Shown here one piece after another: positions 26,563-34,547 of a DNA stretch of 64,000 nt. Each line of letters starts with the position of its first letter. The first letter of the stretch is position 1. The notes beneath the pieces were generated by a model that was not told the origin of the DNA, made no database searches, and worked only from the letters and a program-made list of their open reading frames with translations. Both the position numbers and the translations under genes were made by a program. The DNA comes from Oscillospiraceae bacterium (GTDB lineage Bacteria; Bacillota; Clostridia; Oscillospirales; CAG-272): the NCBI GenBank assembly GCA_015064285.1, contig SVSN01000010.1:1-64000 (forward strand). Direction: 5' to 3'.

Positions 26563-29508
26563 TTATTCCAGTGTGATGACGGTGTCGAACAGATCTTTGT
26601 TTGCCTTGATTTTTTCCGCACTGCCCACAGCGCACAGATACTGCTGAGGCAGAACCGCATCGATGATGTCGCCGGCGGCACGGAATGCTTCTTCGGTGAT
26701 ATCCAGGGTTTCTTTGCGGTCAGCCAGAATGTCTTCAAAGCTGCGGCCGGTCATATGGCAGGTGAAGGAACGGTCGATTCTGCCGGCGGGGGACATGGGC
26801 CGGTCAATGGAAGCAAAAGTACCGATGATGTACCGGTTCAGCTCTTCGGCAGGCAGATCGGTTTCTCTGAGGTATGTGCCGGTGCCGCAGTATACCGTAT
26901 CGGTTTCCGCCAGCTTGGGGTCGCGGTAGGAGTAGAAGTACACGGACGCATCGTCAAAGCCGCAGCCGCAGCCGTAAGCGCCGCCGGATACACGGATCTT
27001 CTGATACAGGTACTCATAGCTTGCCGCCGTGCGGACAACCCGCAGGGAGCCTGTGTATTCTTTCCCGGCTTCTGCCAGATCCCCGCAGCGTGCCAGATAG
27101 GTCACCTGAGAGGAGATGGCAAGCCCTTCGTTCTTCTTAACAGGTACCAGCGGTTGGGCCTGGCCCAGATCTCCGTGGCAGATACCGTCGAAGGAAGCGC
27201 AGAATGCAGGCAGTCCTTCTTCCAGGGCGGCGTACCCGGCTTCATCCGCACCTACGCTGACCAGCAGACGTGCGGGATCAAACAGGTATGCAGCAACTTT
27301 CTTCAGGCCTTCGGCTACCATGGGACCCTTTTCGTCATAGTTCTTCAGTACATCCTGCAGGAACCAGTAGTAGTCCAGGCCGCCGGTCAGCTCGCCGAAC
27401 AGGGCGGAGGGCAGGTAGTAGGACTGGGCACGGGCAAGAGCGATGCTGTGACCGCTGTTCTGAATCTGGCGCTGCTTGCCGGATACGGTTTCCGCAATGA
27501 TTTCCCGCAGACGCTTCAGATCGTCAAAGTGGGTGGTACGCAGAATTTCAGAAGCGGTTTCCAGTGCATAACCAACCTTGTCGGCCAGCACCCGGAAGAA
27601 TACGGTGAACAGGGGTGTATAGTCTTTGGGGTTCTTCCACTGACGGTAGGTGGGCAGACCGAAGCCCAGAGAACCGGTGTACATCTTCATTTCGATGACC
27701 AGATCGCTGTAGCTGTGGGCGTCGGTATCCATCTTGCCCAGTACCTCGGTCAGAAGACCAAGATAGGGCAGGTATTCTGCGGGCAGCTCCGGTACGGTAA
27801 AGCCCAGTCTGCCGTAGGTGATGCCGCCGGTTTCCACATCGTGCCAGATGCCGGGTACACCGCCGATGGTCCGTTCTTCGTTGGACAGAGGCGTGGTTTC
27901 GTAGGGAATGTCGTGCCGGTCCAGAACGGGGATGCAGTGCAGCTCTTCGTAGGTGGGTTCCGCCTGCTGATATTCCCGCAGGGCTGCGGTTTCGGCGATG
28001 ATGGTTTCGATTTCCGCATCGGACAGGGATGCCTTGTAGGCTGCCAGTTTTTCGGCCAGTGCTGCGCTGGTTTCTTCGTTCATGCCGGGCTTCGGGGCGA
28101 GATGGAGCCACAGGCCGTGGATGCTGTTCAGCAGATATGTCTTCAGCAGGTCTTCAAAATAACCGGTACCCACCTTTTCCCGGAGGGCGGCGTATACGTC
28201 CAGTACGTGCAGGTTGTCGAAGATCTTGTCTTCGTCATAGAGCCAGCTCTGGAGCATGCTGATGGCATAGTGCAGACCCTTGGGAGATCCGCCGTAGTCA
28301 GCTTCCCGGAACCGGAATTCGCTGCGGTTGAGGGCGGCCAGAATGGCTTTTTCCGGGATCCCGTTTTCGATGAGAGATTCCAGAGACTGCCGGATCACAG
28401 ACTGGAACTTTTCGTAGTCTTCCGTCCTGCAGTCCTTGGCGGCAATGACGAACATTCCCTCGATCATGTGGGTTTCGATACCGCCGTATACATCGGAGCC
28501 GATGCCTGCATCCAGCAGAGCCTGCTTGATGGGCGCGCCGGGCGCATCCAGCAGTACTTCACCGAGGAAGTCCCATGCGGTATTGGCCATCACATCGCCG
28601 CTGTCCCCGCAGGCTGCTGCATAGGCAAAATAGGACTTGCCGGCAGGATCTTCGTCTGCGCCGATGGGGTAGTTTACGGTGATTTCCTTTACGGTACCGA
28701 AAGGCTTCTGTCCCTCTACCTCGGTTTTCGGGTCGATGGCGTCAAAGGCGGACAGGTAGTGCTCGTCCATCCATGCCAGACGTTCTTCGATGTCCATGTC
28801 GCCGCAGAGGAAGATATAGCTGTTGGAGGGGTGATAGTAACGGCGGTGGAAGTTGAGGTAGTCCTCGTAGGTCAGGGTGGGAATCACAGCCGGATCGCCG
28901 CCGGAGTTGATGCCGTAGGTGGTGTCCGGGAACATCTGCTGCTGCAGGGTCTCAAACAGGACAGAATCGGGTGAGGACATGGCGCCCTGCATTTCGCTGT
29001 ATACCACACCGTTGATCTTCAGTTCATCTTCCGGGGCATCCAGTTCGTAGTGCCAGCCTTCCTGCTGGAAGATCTGCTTGTATTTGTAGATGTTGGGATA
29101 GAATACAGCATCCATGTAGACGTGCATCAGGTTGTTGAAGTCGGTGTCGTTGCAGGAAGCTACCGGATAGAGGGTCTTGTCCGGATAGGTCATGGCGTTG
29201 AGGAAGGTGTTCAGGGAACCCTTGGCCAGCTGCATGAAGGGATCTCTGGCGGGGAAATTCTTCGAGCCGCACAGAACGGTGTGTTCGATGATATGGGGCA
29301 CGCCGGTGGAGTCCATGGGAGTGGTGCGGAAGGCGGCGCAGAAGGTTTTGTTCTCATCGTCACCGGACAGCACGCAGATTCTGGCGCCGGACTTGTCATG
29401 CCGGAAAATCAGACCCAGGGATTTGACATCGTCAAGATATTCTTCCCGCAGCAGCGTATACCCGGGGGTGGCACCCAGCTGAGCGGAGGAAGTGATGGAT
29501 TTGGACAT
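26563..29508 (-). CDS. M16C insulinase-family metallopeptidase (presequence-protease-like)
   Basis: A 981-residue zinc peptidase of subfamily M16C, related to PreP/Cym1. The inverted zinc motif HIIEH is at 72-76, and the distal glutamate lies in VVYSEMQGAMSSP about 85 residues later. Four homologous domains of the two-halved clamshell fit the length. It degrades peptides inside a closed chamber, probably in the cytoplasm since no signal peptide is present. I chose the ATG at 29508, in line with the family N-terminus; AAAGGA lies 13 nt upstream, and the open frame further upstream crosses the promoter. It is monocistronic and divergent from pcp. Confidence 0.9.
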   Translation of the reverse strand: MSKSITSSAQLGATPGYTLLREEYLDDVKSLGLIFRHDKSGARICVLSGDDENKTFCAAFRTTPMDSTGVPHIIEHTVLCGSKNFPARDPFMQLAKGSLNTFLNAMTYPDKTLYPVASCNDTDFNNLMHVYMDAVFYPNIYKYKQIFQQEGWHYELDAPEDELKINGVVYSEMQGAMSSPDSVLFETLQQQMFPDTTYGINSGGDPAVIPTLTYEDYLNFHRRYYHPSNSYIFLCGDMDIEERLAWMDEHYLSAFDAIDPKTEVEGQKPFGTVKEITVNYPIGADEDPAGKSYFAYAAACGDSGDVMANTAWDFLGEVLLDAPGAPIKQALLDAGIGSDVYGGIETHMIEGMFVIAAKDCRTEDYEKFQSVIRQSLESLIENGIPEKAILAALNRSEFRFREADYGGSPKGLHYAISMLQSWLYDEDKIFDNLHVLDVYAALREKVGTGYFEDLLKTYLLNSIHGLWLHLAPKPGMNEETSAALAEKLAAYKASLSDAEIETIIAETAALREYQQAEPTYEELHCIPVLDRHDIPYETTPLSNEERTIGGVPGIWHDVETGGITYGRLGFTVPELPAEYLPYLGLLTEVLGKMDTDAHSYSDLVIEMKMYTGSLGFGLPTYRQWKNPKDYTPLFTVFFRVLADKVGYALETASEILRTTHFDDLKRLREIIAETVSGKQRQIQNSGHSIALARAQSYYLPSALFGELTGGLDYYWFLQDVLKNYDEKGPMVAEGLKKVAAYLFDPARLLVSVGADEAGYAALEEGLPAFCASFDGICHGDLGQAQPLVPVKKNEGLAISSQVTYLARCGDLAEAGKEYTGSLRVVRTAASYEYLYQKIRVSGGAYGCGCGFDDASVYFYSYRDPKLAETDTVYCGTGTYLRETDLPAEELNRYIIGTFASIDRPMSPAGRIDRSFTCHMTGRSFEDILADRKETLDITEEAFRAAGDIIDAVLPQQYLCAVGSAEKIKANKDLFDTVITLE

Positions 29509-29539
29509 TTTTTCAGGATTCCTTTCGGTTGTATATGTG

Positions 29540-29568
29540 TTGAAAACTGTGTTTTTCTGTGGTATGAT
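29540..29568 (+). promoter_or_regulatory. Sigma-A promoter for pcp
   Basis: TTGAAA, 17 nt, TATGAT, about 74 nt before the pcp ATG. It lies next to the opposing promoter of the M16C gene. Confidence 0.65.
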
Positions 29569-29571
29569 TAT

Positions 29572-29600
29572 ACTATAACATATCGACAGAAGTTTGGCAA
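29572..29600 (-). promoter_or_regulatory. Sigma-A promoter for the M16C peptidase
   Basis: On the minus strand TTGCCA, 17 nt, TATAGT. It is about 64 nt before the chosen start and back-to-back with the pcp promoter. Confidence 0.6.
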
Positions 29601-29641
29601 GTTTTGTTTGTAAATTATTATGTCTGGCAGGAGGGATTTTT

Positions 29642-30250
29642 ATGAGGATTCTGGTAACGGCTTTTGAACCGTTCGGCGGAGACAGCGTCAATTCGTCCAT
29701 GGCGGCGCTGGAAGCTCTGCCGGATTCGGTTTCCGTGAAGGGACAGTCGGTGTCCGTTGTCAAAGCCGGGATTCCGGTGGTGTTCGGACAGTGCGGGAAG
29801 GTACTGGATCAGCTGCTGAAGGAAATTTGTCCCGATGGGGTGATTTCTCTCGGTATGGCGGCAGGCAGAGGGCAGATTACGCCGGAAGTATTTGCGGTCA
29901 ATGCCAGATATGCCCGGTCGGCGGACAATGCGGGACAGTGCTATCCCGTGCTTTCCCCCTGTGATCCTGCAGGTTCGGAAGCATACCGGAGTACTCTGCC
30001 GGTGGAAGCAATGTGCAGCCGGATGCAGGATGCGGGGATTCCAGCAGGTCTGTCCTTCACGGCGGGAACATACGTCTGCAACGATCTGTTCTATCATCTG
30101 ATGAAAACCGCTGCCGTGCCTGCCGGATTCATTCATGTGCCCCAGGCAGCGGAGGAAGCACCGGAGGGCAGAGCTGCCATGGCACAGGCGGAGATAAACA
30201 GAGGCATTCTGGAAGCTGTCACCGTCCTTGCGGAGAAGCTTGTCGGCTGA
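29642..30250 (+). CDS. pcp: Pyroglutamyl-peptidase I
   Basis: A 202-residue cysteine peptidase (family C15) that removes N-terminal pyroglutamate. It begins MRILVTAFEPFGG, the family hallmark. The catalytic triad is visible as Glu in ITPEVFAVN (about residue 82), Cys in AGTYVCNDLFY (about 144) and His in GFIHVP (about 167). AGGAGG lies just before the ATG at 29642. Its 3' end overlaps the 3' end of the convergent ogt gene by 32 nt. It may act on peptides released by the divergent M16C peptidase. Confidence 0.93.
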   Translation: MRILVTAFEPFGGDSVNSSMAALEALPDSVSVKGQSVSVVKAGIPVVFGQCGKVLDQLLKEICPDGVISLGMAAGRGQITPEVFAVNARYARSADNAGQCYPVLSPCDPAGSEAYRSTLPVEAMCSRMQDAGIPAGLSFTAGTYVCNDLFYHLMKTAAVPAGFIHVPQAAEEAPEGRAAMAQAEINRGILEAVTVLAEKLVG

Positions 30251-30788
30251 TTTCTCCCGGGACAGAAATATTTTCCAGGGCGCACAGCCACCGCTTCAGC
30301 TCGGGCGCACCGGAAAAGCCGCCGATGGAACCCTTTGCGAAAACTCTGTGACACGGTGTCAGAAGCAGGATGGGATTTCTGCCGCAGGCATTGCCCACAG
30401 ACCGGGCCGCGATGGGGCTTTCATACCCCAGCATCATGGCGATCTCCCCGTATGTCCGGGACTGGCCGTAGGGAATCTGCCGCAGTGCCGCCCAGACAGA
30501 TTTCTGATAAGGTGTGCCATGATCCTCCATAGGCACGGAAAAGGTGTGCAGTTCCCCGGCAAAATAGGCAGTCAGCTCCTCTGTCAACAGGGCGAGGGTG
30601 CGCCGGTTGGCGGCATCGGTCGGTTCGGCAGGGGGCAGTGTTCCGAAGGGGGAGAGGGAGGTCAGCATGCCCTCCGTCAGGGTTCCTGTAATGCAGAAGG
30701 GAATGCCCGGTGCCGGGGCAGGAAAGTCTGTCAGTGCGGTGCTTTCCGTTATGCCGCAGGCGGATGGAATGGAGAAATATTCAGTCAT
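30219..30788 (-). CDS. ogt: Methylated-DNA--protein-cysteine methyltransferase
   Basis: A 189-residue DNA repair protein that transfers methyl groups from O6-methylguanine to its own cysteine. The active site PCHRVF is near residue 142, preceded by RSVGNACGRNP and followed by GGFSGAPELKRWL, all standard. The N-terminal domain is short, as in Ogt rather than Ada. AGAGGA precedes the ATG. The last 11 codons overlap the end of pcp on the other strand. The tail after about residue 175 (SRQASPQGR) goes beyond the usual family end, apparently because the frame runs on into pcp. Confidence 0.93.
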   Translation of the reverse strand: MTEYFSIPSACGITESTALTDFPAPAPGIPFCITGTLTEGMLTSLSPFGTLPPAEPTDAANRRTLALLTEELTAYFAGELHTFSVPMEDHGTPYQKSVWAALRQIPYGQSRTYGEIAMMLGYESPIAARSVGNACGRNPILLLTPCHRVFAKGSIGGFSGAPELKRWLCALENISVPGEISRQASPQGR

Positions 30789-30817
30789 GGTGTCCTCTCT
30801 GAACAGTACAGATAAGA

Positions 30818-30864
30818 AGAAGCCGTCAGACCGTGGAATGACACGGAGAAAACGGCTTCTTTTT
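30818..30864 (-). terminator. Hairpin between ogt and the 30902 gene
   Basis: AGAAGCCGT (30818-30826) pairs with ACGGCTTCT (30852-30860). The T run is better on the plus strand, but the position suits termination of the minus-strand run ending at 30902. Confidence 0.55.
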
Positions 30865-30875
30865 GTTTGTCAGTC

Positions 30876-30910
30876 AAGTCGCTTGTCATACAAGTCGCTT
30901 GTCATACAAG
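30876..30910. repeat. Tandem 16-bp direct repeat over a stop codon
   Basis: Two perfect copies of AAGTCGCTTGTCATAC (30876-30891 and 30892-30907) plus AAG. The second copy contains the stop codon of the minus-strand gene that ends at 30902, and the first copy repeats that ending beyond the stop. Confidence 0.85.
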
Positions 30911-31777
30911 CGGGAAATCGGCTTCGTAGATCCGGCCTTTTGCATCACTGTAATAGCAGATGCCGTGGCGGAAGTCGATCCATTCCGCTTCGCAGTCGTA
31001 CCCCAGGTCTGTCAGATCCACATGGCAGAGCTGCACACCCGCCGCCGGATCGATGACCCGCAGGGACGGGTGAATGTCTGCGTTGAACCCTTCGGAGGAG
31101 TAGATTCTGCCGCCGTGACAGCAGGCTCCCTGGATAAACAGGTGGTAATCCGTGTCAAACCAGCCAAGAATATCCTCTTCCCGCAGGGTCACAGTGGGAA
31201 CGCCGAAACGGGGGCTGCATTCGCCTTCGGCCAGCCGTGGCAGACGGAAGGTAAAATACCGGGTCACGTGCTCTGCGTCCCGCATGGTGAACACATGGAG
31301 CAGATTCTTTTCGGTATCAATGACGAAATTGCCGTAGGGGCGCACGTCAGGCTTGTCCCCGGCGGATTTCCACAGGGGTTCGTGTACAAAACCGATCCGG
31401 ATCACCTGTACCAGTGTGGTTCTGAAGGAATCTTCGGTCTGCTGGAGACGGTACACACAGCATGTGCCTTCCAGCCGGTCTTCCGCTTTCGCATAGTTGT
31501 TGTACAGATTGGCGTACAGGAGCGGGAAAGTGTCGTCCGGGGCATAATATTCCGTCCCGAACACCACGGCGTTGAAATGAGGCACCACCGGGTCGGCAGG
31601 ATCGGTGCGGAACTGTGCGAGAAGGGGCAGATCGGCAATTTCGGCGCCGGGATCATCCAGCGGACGGGCATCAAAGACCCGGCAGGAACCGTCGGCATTG
31701 AAGCGGAACATATAGTCTCCGTAAAACGCGCCGTCCTGTGCGCCGAAAGCCATATTGGCACGATGAGTCAGCTTCAT
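30902..31777 (-). CDS. Uncharacterised protein, possible beta-propeller
   Basis: A 291-residue soluble protein that I do not recognise. It has no signal peptide or membrane segment. Repeated short strands with a GRIY/GDYMF-type pattern (for example YSDAKGRIYEADF at the end and FHVFTMRD-like mid regions) suggest a beta-propeller. Aromatic residues and His/Cys are frequent (GACCHGGRIYSSEGF). GGAGG precedes the ATG, 15 nt after the ADP-ribosylglycohydrolase stop, so it is the distal gene of that operon. A role in sugar metabolism is possible by association only. Confidence 0.7.
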   Translation of the reverse strand: MKLTHRANMAFGAQDGAFYGDYMFRFNADGSCRVFDARPLDDPGAEIADLPLLAQFRTDPADPVVPHFNAVVFGTEYYAPDDTFPLLYANLYNNYAKAEDRLEGTCCVYRLQQTEDSFRTTLVQVIRIGFVHEPLWKSAGDKPDVRPYGNFVIDTEKNLLHVFTMRDAEHVTRYFTFRLPRLAEGECSPRFGVPTVTLREEDILGWFDTDYHLFIQGACCHGGRIYSSEGFNADIHPSLRVIDPAAGVQLCHVDLTDLGYDCEAEWIDFRHGICYYSDAKGRIYEADFPLV

Positions 31778-31792
31778 GAAATTTCCTCCCGG

Positions 31793-33127
31793 TCAGTGAG
31801 GGATATACTGATATGTCTTTTCGGCCATGAAGTCTATATCTACATGGTTGTAGCCTTCGATGCTGGTGCGCAGTCTGCCGCTGTAGGGAGCGGTCCATTC
31901 TTCCGGAATACCGGCGTTCATCATGCCCACAATGGAGCCTACAGTGGCACCGTTGCAGTCGGTGTCGAAAGCACAGTGTACGGCCAGACATACGGACTTG
32001 CCGAAGTCCTTTTCGCCGTACAGGAGAGCCATCAGCACGATCATGGCGTTGGAATTGGTGTAGCACCAGCCGTTCTGAGAGAATTCGTTGTAGCGGCTGT
32101 GGATGTGTTCCATCACTTCGTAAGCGTCCTTGCCTTCTTTGTGCAGAGCGATGATTTCGTCCAGATCCCGGCGGAGGCGGCTGGCGGCGGGAATGTATGC
32201 AAGCCCGGTGTCGATCACGGTCTGCAGGTCATCGGTCACACCGGCGGCAGCCAGCATGGCGGCGATCCACATTTCGCCGTAGATACCGTTTTTGATGTGG
32301 GAGATGGAAGCGTCGCGCCATGCCATATCAGCAGCGGTTTTGGGGTCACCGGGGTTGATGTAGCCGAAGTAGTCCCCGCGGATCTGTGCGCCGATCCATT
32401 CTCTGTAGGGGTTCTTGTATGTGGCGGTTTCCGGCGGCAGCAGGCCCATGGCACCGTTCCGGTAGGCAACTCTCTCTGCCGTGCAGGTTGCGCTCATGGG
32501 AATCCAGCTCTGCCAGCAGGCCAGTACATGATCGGGGGTGAAGTCCCGGCCGCAGCATTCCACCAGCTTCAGGGCAAAGGTGGTGTAGTTGGTGTCGTCG
32601 TCCTCATCCGCTTCGCCGTTCAGCAGATCTGCCCACTGGGATTTCCGGATATGCAGTTCCTTGATCATTTCTTCGGAGAAGTCGCTGTACTTCATGTAGC
32701 GGCGCAGGGGGAAGTTGTCGGTTTCCTTCAGCATCTTATAGAGGTTCGGCCGTCTCCAGCCTTCCACGGGCTTGCCCAGCAGACAACCGGCGATCCGGCC
32801 GTTCCATGCGCCCTTCAGTTTGGCGATCATGGCGTCCTTGTCCGGTACGGGGGGCAGAGCGGGCTTTTCGGCAGGGCAGGCCGCGAAGATGCCTTCCAGA
32901 TCAGAGGGCTCGGTAAAGGGATAGTCCGCCTTGATGGGGGCGTTGTCCATTACCTTGTACAGCTCTTCCAGTGCGCCTTCCAGGGGGCGGAGCTGGTCGC
33001 CGTTCAGTTTGCAGAAAGCTTCCACGACGGGCTTGTACAGGGCCACGTCCCGGCCTTCCATTTCACACTGTTCGTACTGGGTCATGATGTCCTGACCAAG
33101 CAGGATCCAGGGTCTGTGTTTCAGCAT
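31793..33127 (-). CDS. ADP-ribosylglycohydrolase family protein
   Basis: A 444-residue protein with an uncharacterised N-terminal region (about 1-100) and an ADP-ribosylglycohydrolase-like domain. The domain opens with LKGAWNGRIAGCLLGKPVEG, and the metal-binding acidic groups appear as DEDDDTNYT and, near the C-terminus, FDTDCNGATVGSIVG. The family removes ADP-ribose from proteins or small molecules using two Mg ions. Many bacterial members sit in sugar operons and probably cleave other N- or O-ribosides or glycosides. Here it is 28 nt after a sugar isomerase/epimerase gene, which supports a metabolic role over signalling. GGAGG precedes the ATG. Confidence 0.85.
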   Translation of the reverse strand: MLKHRPWILLGQDIMTQYEQCEMEGRDVALYKPVVEAFCKLNGDQLRPLEGALEELYKVMDNAPIKADYPFTEPSDLEGIFAACPAEKPALPPVPDKDAMIAKLKGAWNGRIAGCLLGKPVEGWRRPNLYKMLKETDNFPLRRYMKYSDFSEEMIKELHIRKSQWADLLNGEADEDDDTNYTTFALKLVECCGRDFTPDHVLACWQSWIPMSATCTAERVAYRNGAMGLLPPETATYKNPYREWIGAQIRGDYFGYINPGDPKTAADMAWRDASISHIKNGIYGEMWIAAMLAAAGVTDDLQTVIDTGLAYIPAASRLRRDLDEIIALHKEGKDAYEVMEHIHSRYNEFSQNGWCYTNSNAMIVLMALLYGEKDFGKSVCLAVHCAFDTDCNGATVGSIVGMMNAGIPEEWTAPYSGRLRTSIEGYNHVDIDFMAEKTYQYIPH

Positions 33128-33155
33128 ATTTGTTTCCTCCGTAGGGGGTATAGAT

Positions 33156-33965
33156 TTACAGGTTCATCAGGGTGTTGTAGTTGCTTACCAGATCTTCGTA
33201 GGTTTTTCCCTCCGGCATGGTCTCGTAGGTGAAACGGCCGGTGTAGTTGATTTCTTCCAGCACGGCAAGCAGTTCGCGCCAGTCGATGCCGCCGTCCAGC
33301 GGGAACCAGTGCTTTTCATCCACGAAGTCGTAGTCGGATATGTGCAGGGTCACGATTTTGTCCCCTACGGCACGGATGTAGTCGGCGTTGGGTTCGGACA
33401 GGTTGTGGTTGGTGTCAAAGCAGACCCGCAGATCGGGAATGGCGGCAAGGAAAGCTTCCATTTCATCGTGGGTACGGCACAGACAGGTACGGGGCAGGTT
33501 TTCCAGCGCCAGTACGATCCCGGCAGACCTGGCTGCTTCTGTCAGGGAAGCGATCATTTCGATGGCGTACTTCATCTTTTCCGGGCGGTCTTCTTCTCTG
33601 TAGGGTTCACCGGAGGGGTGGATGACCGCAATTTCCACACCGGAATCCCCGGCGGCCTTCATCAGACCGGACTGGAGATCGTACATATACTTCCGGCAGT
33701 CGGGATCGGCCATGGCGGGGTCGATTTTAGTGAAGGGAGAGAAGGGCAGGTGGATGGAGGAGATGGTTACGTCATAAGCCTTTGCCTTGGCGTAAATGGC
33801 TTTGGCGTTGTTTACATAGTCCAGCGTTTCGGTAAAGGGCGGGATGGCACCGGAGGACAGCTCCATAAAGTGAATCCCGGCTTTCTGCATGGCGGCGAGC
33901 ATTTCGTCTCCGAATTTTGCGGCAGGGCGGGAGGAGGCCAGCGGCCAGTCGTGTCGGTTTGTCAT
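33156..33965 (-). CDS. Sugar phosphate isomerase/epimerase (TIM barrel)
   Basis: A 269-residue xylose-isomerase-like TIM barrel (AP endonuclease 2 family). The metal-binding pattern is recognisable: ALENLPRT (Glu), CFDTNHNL (Asp, His), LHISDYD (His, Asp) and a C-terminal TYETMP (Glu). It probably isomerises or epimerises a ketose or keto-inositol. AAGGAG precedes the ATG. It is followed by ADP-ribosylglycohydrolase and an unknown gene, and preceded by DUF3592 at 30 nt. It is distantly similar to the gene at 42054. Confidence 0.87.
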   Translation of the reverse strand: MTNRHDWPLASSRPAAKFGDEMLAAMQKAGIHFMELSSGAIPPFTETLDYVNNAKAIYAKAKAYDVTISSIHLPFSPFTKIDPAMADPDCRKYMYDLQSGLMKAAGDSGVEIAVIHPSGEPYREEDRPEKMKYAIEMIASLTEAARSAGIVLALENLPRTCLCRTHDEMEAFLAAIPDLRVCFDTNHNLSEPNADYIRAVGDKIVTLHISDYDFVDEKHWFPLDGGIDWRELLAVLEEINYTGRFTYETMPEGKTYEDLVSNYNTLMNL

Positions 33966-33995
33966 GTTATTTCTCCTTTCGGATGTGTATAAGAC

Positions 33996-34544
33996 TCAGT
34001 TTATTTCTTTTCCGTTGACCACACGGATTACCTGATCGTTGACGAAATCTTCAAAGGCATCCTCGTCTCCGGCCAGCAGTTTTTCTTCCATTTCGGAAAC
34101 CGCGGCGTTTATGGCATCCTGCCGCTTATTGGAGTCTGTTATTTCCGCATTCAGCACCGCCAGTGCGATCATCAGCACAAACAGTACCAGAAAACCCACA
34201 AGAATGGAGGTTTTGGTGGCGTCCCGTTCGCTGCCCAGCACAAAACAGGCGGGATTGTCCGGGTCCACATAGACATTGACGAACTGATCCACACAGTAAT
34301 CACTGTAGCGGAAACGGCGGAAAGCCGGAGCGGAATAGGATATGCCGTCATAGGTATAAGCTGCCTCTACCACAAATTCCGACCTTCCCCGGCGCATGAT
34401 GGGGATTTTTTCTTCCATGCGGACGATTTTTCCGTCCACCTGCACATGACAGTTCCGGGTGCGGCAGAGAAAGCGGATTTCCCGGATCAGGCAGATCACA
34501 GGATACGTGAGGAAGAGTACGCAGAGAACGAGATACTGCAGCAT
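33996..34544 (-). CDS. DUF3592-like membrane protein
   Basis: A 182-residue protein with two membrane segments (about 1-20 and 127-150) flanking a small beta-rich domain. That domain (FVVEAAYTYDGISYSAPAFRR, YVDPDNPACFVL) matches the pattern of DUF3592 proteins, whose function is unknown. The C-terminal tail is acidic and helical. AAGGAG precedes the ATG, and the gene starts 3 nt after the MATE stop, so the two are co-translated. Confidence 0.75.
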   Translation of the reverse strand: MLQYLVLCVLFLTYPVICLIREIRFLCRTRNCHVQVDGKIVRMEEKIPIMRRGRSEFVVEAAYTYDGISYSAPAFRRFRYSDYCVDQFVNVYVDPDNPACFVLGSERDATKTSILVGFLVLFVLMIALAVLNAEITDSNKRQDAINAAVSEMEEKLLAGDEDAFEDFVNDQVIRVVNGKEIN

Positions 34545-34547
34545 GGA

